Translations under genes and position numbers: made by a program
Shown here: positions 1 through 5,708 of the stretch, in pieces
How positions within the stretch are numbered: the stretch's first letter is position 1
Layout: each line of letters begins with the position of its first letter
The notes under the pieces: model-generated
Seen by the model: only the letters and a program-made list of their open reading frames with translations
What the model was told of the DNA's origin: nothing
The model's database searches: none
Origin: JAJBWD01 sp041821285
GTDB taxonomy: Bacteria > Bacillota > Clostridia > Clostridiales > Clostridiaceae
Length of the DNA: 7,414 nucleotides
Reading direction: 5' to 3'
Assembly: GCA_041821285.1 (NCBI GenBank)
Contig: JBGUER010000154.1
Coordinates: 1-7,414, forward strand

Positions 1-767
1 TAAGTCCTCTTGTTCAAGATGGTGTGCATTTATTTTGTGAAAATTCATTATCATGCAAACCTCAACTTGTAAAAAGTATAGTTCATTATGCATCAAGAGA
101 AGCTATGAATATAGAAGGATTTAGTGAAAAAACAGCAGAACAATTATTCGATAAGTTAAATATGAAATCAATAGCAGACTTATATAGACTAAAAAAAGAA
201 GATCTATTAAATTTAGATAAATTTAAAGAAAAAAAGACAGATAAATTATTAAAAGCTATAGAAAATAGTAAAAACTGCAAATTACCATCATTTTTATTTG
301 CACTATCAATTCCCAATGTTGGAATAAAAACAGCAAGAGATATAGTTAGCAAATTTAAAACGCTAGATAGAATAATAAGCGCAACTAGTGAAGAATTGGT
401 TGAAGTTTCTGATGTAGGAGATATAGTTGCTTATAGTGTGATGGAGTTTTTTAAAGATGAAAATATATTAAATACTATCAAAGAAATATTAGATTTGGGA
501 GTTATCCCAAGTTATGAAGAAGAACAAGTAGTAGAAAATCCATTTTTAAATAAAAGTGTAGTAGTGACAGGAAGTTTAAAAAACTTTAGTAGAATAGAGA
601 TAAAAGAAAAATTAATAGAACTTGGAGCAAAAGCAGCCTCAAGTGTTAGCAAAAAAACTGATTATATTTTAGTTGGAGAAGAGCCTGGTTCTAAATATGA
701 AAAAGGTAAGGCTCTTGGTATAACTATATTAACTGAAGAAGATTTTCAAAAGATGATAAAGTCCTAG
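1..767 (+). CDS. ligA: NAD-dependent DNA ligase LigA, C-terminal part (5' end outside window)
   Basis: LigA seals nicks in duplex DNA using NAD+ during replication and repair. The reading frame is open from base 3 (bases 1-2 finish a codon from outside), giving 254 visible residues to a TAG at 765-767; the family is usually about 660-680 residues, so roughly the last 40% is here. At the left edge, cysteines at codons 36-38 and 54-56 (spacing C-x5-C) match the second half of the ligase four-cysteine zinc finger. The motif HYASREAMNIEG and four helix-hairpin-helix segments follow, including IPNVGIKTA and VSDVGDIVA. The last ~75 residues, from NPFLNKSVVVTGSL, form the BRCT domain. The nucleotidyl-transferase and OB domains lie outside the window. 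An apparent GTG at 24 is internal, not a start. gatC follows after 84 bases with no strong terminator, so read-through into gatCAB is plausible. Identification is firm from family motifs. Confidence 0.97.
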   Translation, partial: SPLVQDGVHLFCENSLSCKPQLVKSIVHYASREAMNIEGFSEKTAEQLFDKLNMKSIADLYRLKKEDLLNLDKFKEKKTDKLLKAIENSKNCKLPSFLFALSIPNVGIKTARDIVSKFKTLDRIISATSEELVEVSDVGDIVAYSVMEFFKDENILNTIKEILDLGVIPSYEEEQVVENPFLNKSVVVTGSLKNFSRIEIKEKLIELGAKAASSVSKKTDYILVGEEPGSKYEKGKALGITILTEEDFQKMIKS

Positions 768-827
768 GATTATTTACAAACTGTAAAAATTGAGGTAATA
801 TAAAAAATGAGTTTTTCTTAAACTAGA

Positions 828-833
828 TATAAT
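828..833 (+). promoter_or_regulatory. Candidate -10 box upstream of gatC
   Basis: A perfect TATAAT lies 18 bases before the gatC start, in the ligA-gatC gap. No convincing -35 hexamer sits 16-18 bases upstream, and there is no TG extension. Transcription from here would start around 840, leaving a leader of only about 12 bases that barely includes the ribosome binding site (AAAGGA, 836-841). It may be a weak internal promoter, or a chance match in AT-rich sequence with the operon transcribed from ligA or further upstream. Confidence 0.3.
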
Positions 834-851
834 GGAAAGGAAAGTGATAAA

Positions 852-1139
852 ATGTCAGTTAGTAAAAAGGATGTAGAGTATGTTGCTGAATTAGCTAGAC
901 TTGATTTTACTGAAGATGAAAAGCAATCATTAATAGGAGATTTAAATAGTGTATTAGGTTATATTGAAAAATTAAATGAACTAGATACAGAAGATGTAGA
1001 CATTATTGTAAATCCTTATTATATAGAAAATAAATTCAGAGAAGATATTATTACAGAATCAATGGATTTGCAGGATGTAATTAAAAATTCACCTATGAAT
1101 TTAGAAGAATATATAGTAGTGCCAAAGGTTATTGAATAG
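852..1139 (+). CDS. gatC: Glu-tRNA(Gln)/Asp-tRNA(Asn) amidotransferase subunit C
   Basis: GatC is the small subunit that wraps around GatA and stabilises its contact with GatB in the cytoplasmic GatCAB complex. The 95-residue product has the usual length. Family signatures are YVAELARLDFTEDE near the N-terminus, the helix leading to YIEKLNELDTEDV, the FRED motif in the middle, and the C-terminal VVPKVIE. The ATG is preceded by AAGGAAAGTGAT, a near match to the extended Shine-Dalgarno sequence. The stretch after DTEDV, where many homologues have P-T-x-H, reads DIIVNPYY instead, so that linker has diverged. The TAG stop at 1137-1139 overlaps the ribosome binding site of gatA, so the two genes are probably translationally coupled. 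Confidence 0.96.
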   Translation: MSVSKKDVEYVAELARLDFTEDEKQSLIGDLNSVLGYIEKLNELDTEDVDIIVNPYYIENKFREDIITESMDLQDVIKNSPMNLEEYIVVPKVIE

Positions 1140-1145
1140 GAGGGG
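1138..1145 (+). promoter_or_regulatory. Ribosome binding site of gatA, overlapping the gatC stop codon
   Basis: AGGAGGGG begins inside the gatC TAG stop and ends five bases before the TTG at 1151. This near-ideal site is what fixes the non-ATG start of gatA. Its overlap with the upstream stop suggests coupled translation. Confidence 0.85.
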
Positions 1146-1150
1146 TCGAA

Positions 1151-2620
1151 TTGGAATTATTTGAAAATAGTGCTCATAGTCTAAAAGAGAGTATTGATAA
1201 AAAAGAAATAAAAATTTTAGAATTAACCGAAAATTATATTGAAAGAGTAAAGAAAGTAGATAAAAATATAGGAGCTTTTCTTTATTTAAATGAAGAACAA
1301 TCAATAGAAAAAGCTAAAGAATTAGATGCTAGGATAGAAAAAGGTGAAACTCTAAAATGTTTAGGTGGAATTCCTATAGGCGTTAAGGACAATATAAGTG
1401 TACGAGGAATTCAAAATTCCTGCGCATCTAAAATATTAGATGGATACATATCTCCATATGATGCTACCGTTACAGAAAAAATAAAAAATAGTGATGGAAT
1501 AATACTTGGAAAATTAAATATGGATGAATTTGCTATGGGATCTTCTACAGAAAATAGTTCTGTTAAAACAACTAAAAACCCATGGGATTTAAATAGAGTA
1601 CCAGGGGGTTCTTCAGGTGGTTCTGCAGCTTCAGTAGCATCAAGAGAAGTGCCGCTTTCTTTAGGAACTGACACAGGAGGATCTATAAGACAGCCAGCAG
1701 CTTTATGTGGAGTAGTTGGACTTAAACCAACTTATGGAAGAATATCTAGATATGGAGTAATAGCTTTTGGTTCTACGCTAGATCAGGTTGGAACAATAGG
1801 AAAAGATGTTGAAGATTGTGCTATGATAACAGAGGCAATAGCAGGTCTTGATAATAAAGATTTTACTACAGTTAATACAGAAACACCAAAATATAGAAAA
1901 TCTTTAAATAAGGATTTAAAGGGAATAAGAATCGGAATTCCAAAAGAATATTTTGGAGAAGGATTAGATGCGGATATTAGAAAGAGTGTTATGGATGCTG
2001 TTTTAGTGTTAAAGGAAAACGGAGCTATAGTAGAAGAATGTTCACTTCCTTTGTCAGAATATGCATTGTCTGCTTATTATATTATATCAAGTGCGGAAGC
2101 TTCTTCAAATTTAGCTAGATTTGATGGAATAAAATATGGGTATAGAGCAAAAGATTTTTCTGACTCTCAGGACTTATATGTTAAATCTAGAAGTCAGGCC
2201 TTTGGTGATGAAACTAAAAGAAGAATTATGCTTGGTACTTATGTGTTATCAGCAGGATATTATGATGCCTATTATAAAAAAGCTTTAAAGGCTAGAAATT
2301 TAATAAAACAGGATTTTTTAAATGCATTTAAGAAATATGATGCAATATTATCTCCAACTACGCCAACTACAGCTTTTAAAATAGGAGAAAAAACGAAAGA
2401 TGTTTTATCAATGTATCTTTCTGATATATATACAGTTCCAGTTAATATAGCAGGTATTCCAGCTATATCTGTACCTTGTGGATTTTCAAATAATCTTCCA
2501 GTAGGTCTTCAACTTATGGGAAATTATTTTAGAGAGGATGTTTTATTCAAAATAGCTTATAGTTTTGAACAGTCTACAAATTATCATAAAGAAATCCCTA
2601 GTGTAAAGGTTGGTGAGTAA
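1151..2620 (+). CDS. gatA: Glu-tRNA(Gln)/Asp-tRNA(Asn) amidotransferase subunit A (glutaminase)
   Basis: GatA hydrolyses glutamine (or asparagine) and passes the ammonia through an internal channel to GatB, which amidates the mischarged tRNA. The product is 489 residues, normal for the family. It shows the amidase signature: GIPIGVKDN with catalytic Lys79, the Gly/Ser-rich loop PGGSSGGSAAS around 151-161 with the cis-Ser at 154, and GTDTGGSIRQPAA with the nucleophile Ser178. These numbers coincide with those I recall for the Staphylococcus aureus Lys-Ser-Ser triad. Downstream family motifs include VGLKPTYGRISRYG (189-202) and the C-terminal GIPAISVPCGF and GLQLMGNYF segments. The start is TTG at 1151, chosen because AGGAGGGG lies five bases upstream and because it yields the expected N-terminus. 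The stop ends one base before the preferred gatB start. All catalytic residues are present, so the enzyme should be active. Confidence 0.98.
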   Translation: MELFENSAHSLKESIDKKEIKILELTENYIERVKKVDKNIGAFLYLNEEQSIEKAKELDARIEKGETLKCLGGIPIGVKDNISVRGIQNSCASKILDGYISPYDATVTEKIKNSDGIILGKLNMDEFAMGSSTENSSVKTTKNPWDLNRVPGGSSGGSAASVASREVPLSLGTDTGGSIRQPAALCGVVGLKPTYGRISRYGVIAFGSTLDQVGTIGKDVEDCAMITEAIAGLDNKDFTTVNTETPKYRKSLNKDLKGIRIGIPKEYFGEGLDADIRKSVMDAVLVLKENGAIVEECSLPLSEYALSAYYIISSAEASSNLARFDGIKYGYRAKDFSDSQDLYVKSRSQAFGDETKRRIMLGTYVLSAGYYDAYYKKALKARNLIKQDFLNAFKKYDAILSPTTPTTAFKIGEKTKDVLSMYLSDIYTVPVNIAGIPAISVPCGFSNNLPVGLQLMGNYFREDVLFKIAYSFEQSTNYHKEIPSVKVGE

Positions 2621-2621
2621 A

Positions 2622-4052
2622 ATGGGTTATAAAGCGGTTATAGGTCTTGAGGTTCATTCAGAACTTTCAACAGAAACTAAAATATATTGCGGTTGTAAAA
2701 CAGAATTTGGTGGGAAGCCTAATACTCATGTTTGTCCTATATGCATGGGGCTCCCAGGATCTCTTCCTCAATTAAATAAAAAGGTAGTTGAATATGGAAT
2801 AAAGGCAGGACTTGCTTTAAATTGTTCTATAACAAAGCTAGGAAGAATGGATAGAAAAAATTATTTTTATCCTGATTGTCCCAAAAACTATCAGATAACT
2901 CAGGATGAATTACCAATATGCAGAGATGGATTCATTGAAATAGAGCTAGAGGATGGAACTAGAAAAAAAATTGGAATAGAAAGAATACATATAGAAGAGG
3001 ATGCAGGTAAACTTCTTCATACTGAGAATGGAACTCTAGTAGATTTTAATAGGGCAGGAGTGCCATTAATCGAAATAGTTTCAAAACCTGATTTAAGGAG
3101 TCCAGAAGAAGCTACATTATACCTACAAAAATTAAAAAGTATATTGTCTTCTATTCAGGTATCGGATTGTAAAATGGAACAAGGTTCATTAAGATGTGAT
3201 GGAAACATATCAATGAGAGAAAATGAACAGGCTGAATTTGGAGTTAGAACTGAAATAAAAAATATGAACTCTTTTAAAGCATTAGAAAAAGCTTTGTTTT
3301 ATGAAATGAAGAGACAGGAAAAAGCCATTTTAAACAATGAAATTATATCTCAAGATACAAGAAGATGGGATGAAGTAAAAGGCGAAACTATTGTTATGAG
3401 AAGCAAAGAAAAAGCTAATGATTATAGATATTTTCCAGAGGGTGATTTAGTAACTATAAATATATCTGATGAATGGATTGAGGATGTAAGAAAAACTATA
3501 CCAGAACTTCCGTTTGAAAAAGAAGCTAGATTTGTAAAAGAATTTAGTATACCAAAATATGACGCAAGTGTGTTAACGCTATCTGATGATATGGCAGTTT
3601 TTTTCGAAGAAACAGCAAAATTATCTAAGGATGCTAAGTCTTCATCAAATTGGTTAATGGGAGATATATCTAGATTGTTAAATGGTAAAGCTCAAGAAGT
3701 TTCAGATCTTTTGTTTAATCCAACGGATTTGGCTGATTTTATTAAACTTATAAATTCAGGAAAAATATCAAACAACATAGGCAAGAAAGTTTTAGAGGAT
3801 ATGTTTAAAACTGGTAAAAATCCAGAAAAGATAGTTGAAGAAAAAGGACTTATCCAAAACAGTGATGAGGGAGAAATTTTAATTGTAGTTAATAAAGTAT
3901 TAGATGAAAATCCTAAATCTATTGAAGGCTACAAAAATGGAAAGAAAAAAGCAATAGGCTTTGTGGTAGGGCTTATTATGAAAGAAACTAAGGGTAAGGC
4001 AAATCCGCAGATTGTTAATAAATTGGTAAATCAAGAAATAAATAAAAGATAA
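2622..4052 (+). CDS. gatB: Glu-tRNA(Gln)/Asp-tRNA(Asn) amidotransferase subunit B
   Basis: GatB binds the mischarged Glu-tRNA(Gln) or Asp-tRNA(Asn), phosphorylates the side-chain carboxylate with ATP and amidates it with ammonia from GatA. Starting at the ATG at 2622 gives 476 residues, typical for the family. Signatures in order are AVIGLEVHSEL (5-15), MDRKNYFYPDCPKNYQITQ (76-94), HIEEDAGKLLH (123-133), DFNRAGVPLIEIVSKPD (141-157), GSLRCDGNISMRE (188-200), RTEIKNMNSF (209-218) and KANDYRYFPEGDL (264-276). A YqeY-like C-terminal helical domain ends in KGKANPQIVNKL. Cys23, Cys25, Cys38 and Cys41 (C-x-C-x12-C-x2-C) look like a zinc site. In-frame TTG at 2610 and GTG at 2613 would add four or three residues inside gatA. 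I prefer the ATG, one base after the gatA stop, because GGTGAG lies four bases upstream and the protein then begins as homologues do. The TAA stop starts the terminator stem. Confidence 0.97.
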   Translation: MGYKAVIGLEVHSELSTETKIYCGCKTEFGGKPNTHVCPICMGLPGSLPQLNKKVVEYGIKAGLALNCSITKLGRMDRKNYFYPDCPKNYQITQDELPICRDGFIEIELEDGTRKKIGIERIHIEEDAGKLLHTENGTLVDFNRAGVPLIEIVSKPDLRSPEEATLYLQKLKSILSSIQVSDCKMEQGSLRCDGNISMRENEQAEFGVRTEIKNMNSFKALEKALFYEMKRQEKAILNNEIISQDTRRWDEVKGETIVMRSKEKANDYRYFPEGDLVTINISDEWIEDVRKTIPELPFEKEARFVKEFSIPKYDASVLTLSDDMAVFFEETAKLSKDAKSSSNWLMGDISRLLNGKAQEVSDLLFNPTDLADFIKLINSGKISNNIGKKVLEDMFKTGKNPEKIVEEKGLIQNSDEGEILIVVNKVLDENPKSIEGYKNGKKKAIGFVVGLIMKETKGKANPQIVNKLVNQEINKR

Positions 4053-4083
4053 GACGCATATTTTATGCGTCTTAATCTTTTTT
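4050..4083. terminator. Two-way intrinsic terminator between gatB and the convergent small gene
   Basis: TAAGACGCATA (4050-4060) pairs perfectly with TATGCGTCTTA (4064-4074) across a TTT loop, giving an 11-bp stem. On the plus strand a run of six T (4078-4083) follows. On the minus strand the stem is followed by TCTTTTATTTATT, so it can work in both directions. The gatB stop TAA is 4050-4052, and the minus-strand gene's TAA is 4074-4072, so each stop codon forms the outer end of one stem arm. Confidence 0.9.
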
Positions 4084-4242
4084 ATTAGATAATAAACTTA
4101 TATGTTCGTTTAATTTTTCCATAAGATAATTTTCATATTTTATTTGTTCAAATATTTTAGTAAGTAGTATAAAGCACCATATTGATATAAAAATAAAAGT
4201 TACCATGAAGATTATACCTATAATTTCTAAAGTTAAAATCAT
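4072..4242 (-). CDS. Small single-pass membrane protein, 56 residues, function unknown
   Basis: This short gene has an ATG at 4242-4240 and a perfect AGGAGG seven bases upstream, the best ribosome binding site in the window. It runs without interruption to a TAA at 4074-4072 in the shared terminator. The product begins MILTLEIIGIIFMVTFIFIS. Residues 4-28 form one very hydrophobic membrane segment. Residues 29-56 form a charged tail ending LLSNKKD, with heptad-like spacing M41-L44-I48-L51 that could make an amphipathic helix or short coiled coil. The lysines just after the membrane segment favour a cytoplasmic tail and an outside N-terminus. I recognise no family. It is the only gene between gatB and the solute-binding-like gene, and is probably transcribed alone. 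Support comes from the start signals, the membrane segment and the terminator placement, not from homology. Confidence 0.72.
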   Translation of the reverse strand: MILTLEIIGIIFMVTFIFISIWCFILLTKIFEQIKYENYLMEKLNEHISLLSNKKD

Positions 4243-4249
4243 AAAATTA

Positions 4250-4255
4250 CCTCCT
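4250..4255 (-). promoter_or_regulatory. Ribosome binding site of the small membrane protein gene
   Basis: Read on the minus strand this is a perfect AGGAGG, separated by seven bases (TAATTTT) from the ATG at 4242. It is the main evidence that the 56-codon frame is translated and that this is its start. Confidence 0.75.
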
Positions 4256-4272
4256 AAACCATCTATTCCATT

Positions 4273-4278
4273 ATTATA
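4273..4278 (-). promoter_or_regulatory. Candidate -10 box of the small membrane protein gene
   Basis: The minus strand reads TATAAT at 4278-4273, 30 bases ahead of the ATG and far enough upstream to leave the ribosome binding site in the transcript. No good -35 hexamer is visible at the expected distance, only A/T runs, so this is a position-based inference. Confidence 0.35.
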
Positions 4279-4352
4279 ACATAAAGTTAAAAAATTTTTT
4301 AATTAAAAATAGATTAAATGAATTTTTTTTTTATTTTTGAGAATAATAAAGT

Positions 4353-4358
4353 TATAAT
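4353..4358 (+). promoter_or_regulatory. Candidate -10 box of the solute-binding-like gene
   Basis: TATAAT lies 51 bases before the ATG at 4410. The best-spaced -35 position (4330-4335, 17-base spacer) reads TTTATT, a weak match that overlaps the end of a ten-T run (4323-4332). A TTGAGA at 4337-4342 is better as a hexamer but only ten bases from the -10. The A/T-rich tracts from 4291 to 4338 could act as an upstream activating element. This 167-base gap between two divergent genes holds no other feature I can support. Confidence 0.4.
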
Positions 4359-4409
4359 AGGAATTCAAAATCCATTATTAAATAAAATGTTGGGTTAAAT
4401 GGTGATAAA

Positions 4410-5690
4410 ATGAAGAAATTTATTATTGTAGTCATAGCTATTTTTTCACTTCCTTTCTTAGCTTTTACAATTCAAAAAGAAGAAGATCAAGTAATAGAAA
4501 CATATGACGAAGGCATAGTGTATAATCTTGGAGTCTTTCCAGATAATCTATCTACAGATATATCTTCTAGACAAGAGGACTTAATTTATTGTATTTTTCA
4601 AGGTATTGTTAAAGAGGAAGATGGGGGAATAGTACCTGCTATTTGCCAAGATTATTTTTTAAGTGAAGATAATCTCACCTATACTTTTAAAATAAGAAAT
4701 GATGCTAAATGGAGCAATGGAAAGAATATTACCGCTATGGATTTTAAACTATATTATGATTCTGTATTTAAAGATTTGGAGTATAAATACAAATCTTTAA
4801 ATTCTGTAGTTAGTGTAAAAACAACAGATCTTAAAACCTTAGAAATAACATTAAGTAAAGAAGAAAAAAATTTTTTAGTTGTTTTATCAAGTCCTGAACT
4901 TTGTGTTAGAAGTTTAGATGATGAAATAATGGATTATAAAGATAATTATAAGGAGATAAGATATTCAGGACCATTTAAAATAAATGATGTATTAGAAGAT
5001 AAAATAGTACTAGAAGATAATATAAATTATTATGACTACTCAATGATAAAAGCTAAAAAAATAATAATAACTAATGAAACATTAAATGAAAGAGCATTAG
5101 CAAAATTTGACGAAGGGGAAATAGATATATTAATTTCTAATGTAAAAAGTGAAGATGATAGATTACTTATTGAAAATTTAGCAAAAAAATATACATTTTC
5201 AGAAACTACATCCATTATAGTAAACGAAGATTCTGACATAGCAAAAAATGATTTTGTAGTATCGTCATTGAATAATATACAAGGAGCAAGTGTTATAAAA
5301 AAATTAAAACTTAATAATAAAAACCCTAGCCTTCGGGATAAAAGTGAGGAATGTCAAGGTGAATATCGTGATGTTGTTAAATTATATAATGTGGATTTGG
5401 ATGAAAATAATAATATTTCCAATTACATAGTAGAGTGTTTGAAAAATAAGGGAATAGAGGTTGAGAATTTTCAAGTAAGCGATGAAGAATTTCAGAGTAT
5501 ATGTGATGAAAAAAATTATGATATTATTTTAGGAAATTTAGAAGATTTTCCAGAAGATAATATAATAAATATACCGCTTTTTAGCAGTTCTATTTTACTT
5601 TGCAATGATAAAGAAATAGAGGGTATCTATGTAAATAGTTTTAAAAATGTAATACTAGAAGATATATATACAAAAAACTCTAAGGAGTAA
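4410..5690 (+). CDS. Family 5 (oligopeptide-type) solute-binding-like protein, short and without lipobox
   Basis: The 426-residue product resembles the extracellular solute-binding proteins of oligopeptide ABC transporters. A hydrophobic N-terminus (3-20, after KK) looks like an export signal or membrane anchor. Then follow IFQGIVKEEDGGIVPAI (62-78) and LTYTFKIRNDAKWSNGK (89-105), matching the N-lobe signature, and SGPFKI with NINYYD (186-209), matching the family's GPY..NPxYWD region. FDEGEIDI (233-240) and a C-terminal part (322-382) with KNKGIEVENF and NYDIILGNLEDFPED correspond to the second lobe. The family is usually 500-600 residues; the middle, roughly 265-320, is compressed. No cysteine is present in the signal region, unlike the lipoprotein form usual in Gram-positives. 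No permease or ATPase gene is nearby. GGTGAT precedes the ATG by three bases. The stop codon sits in the loop of the terminator. Relationship to the family is likely; an actual transport role is uncertain. Confidence 0.8.
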   Translation: MKKFIIVVIAIFSLPFLAFTIQKEEDQVIETYDEGIVYNLGVFPDNLSTDISSRQEDLIYCIFQGIVKEEDGGIVPAICQDYFLSEDNLTYTFKIRNDAKWSNGKNITAMDFKLYYDSVFKDLEYKYKSLNSVVSVKTTDLKTLEITLSKEEKNFLVVLSSPELCVRSLDDEIMDYKDNYKEIRYSGPFKINDVLEDKIVLEDNINYYDYSMIKAKKIIITNETLNERALAKFDEGEIDILISNVKSEDDRLLIENLAKKYTFSETTSIIVNEDSDIAKNDFVVSSLNNIQGASVIKKLKLNNKNPSLRDKSEECQGEYRDVVKLYNVDLDENNNISNYIVECLKNKGIEVENFQVSDEEFQSICDEKNYDIILGNLEDFPEDNIINIPLFSSSILLCNDKEIEGIYVNSFKNVILEDIYTKNSKE

Positions 5691-5702
5691 CTTAGAGTTT
5701 TT
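5673..5702. terminator. Two-way intrinsic terminator between two convergent genes
   Basis: AAAAACTCTAAG (5673-5684) pairs perfectly with CTTAGAGTTTTT (5691-5702) around the six-base loop GAGTAA. The flanking A and T runs supply a U tail of five on the plus strand and six on the minus strand, so it can stop both converging transcripts. The plus-strand gene's TAA (5688-5690) lies in the loop, and the minus-strand gene stops just outside, at 5711-5709. Confidence 0.9.
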
Positions 5703-5708
5703 GCAGAT

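Noticed and set aside
86..352. Open minus-strand frame inside ligA
   Set aside because: It lies wholly antisense to a well-supported ligase frame and its translation matches nothing; low-GC coding DNA often leaves such frames open.
773..787. Hairpin TTTACA-AAC-TGTAAA just after the ligA stop, as a possible terminator
   Set aside because: The stem is only six pairs with two G-C pairs and has no T run after it, so it is too weak to call. This also leaves ligA to gatC read-through open.
1411..1674. Open minus-strand frame inside gatA, and similar ones at 1101-1304 and 5036-5239
   Set aside because: Each is a shadow of a real gene on the plus strand. Their sequence is explained by the codon pattern of the true frame.
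2610..2621. Earlier TTG (2610) or GTG (2613) start for gatB overlapping gatA
   Set aside because: The ATG at 2622 gives the family's normal N-terminus, with GGTGAG four bases upstream. The extra residues have no family support.
4291..4338. A and T runs considered as a terminator or small RNA end
   Set aside because: No stable stem precedes the T run, so it fits promoter-region A/T tracts better.
5321..5350. Locally GC-richer patch (CCCTAGCCTTCGGG) in the solute-binding-like gene, considered as a hairpin or insertion scar
   Set aside because: The reading frame runs straight through and pairing around the TTCG is broken by mismatches; there are no flanking repeats.
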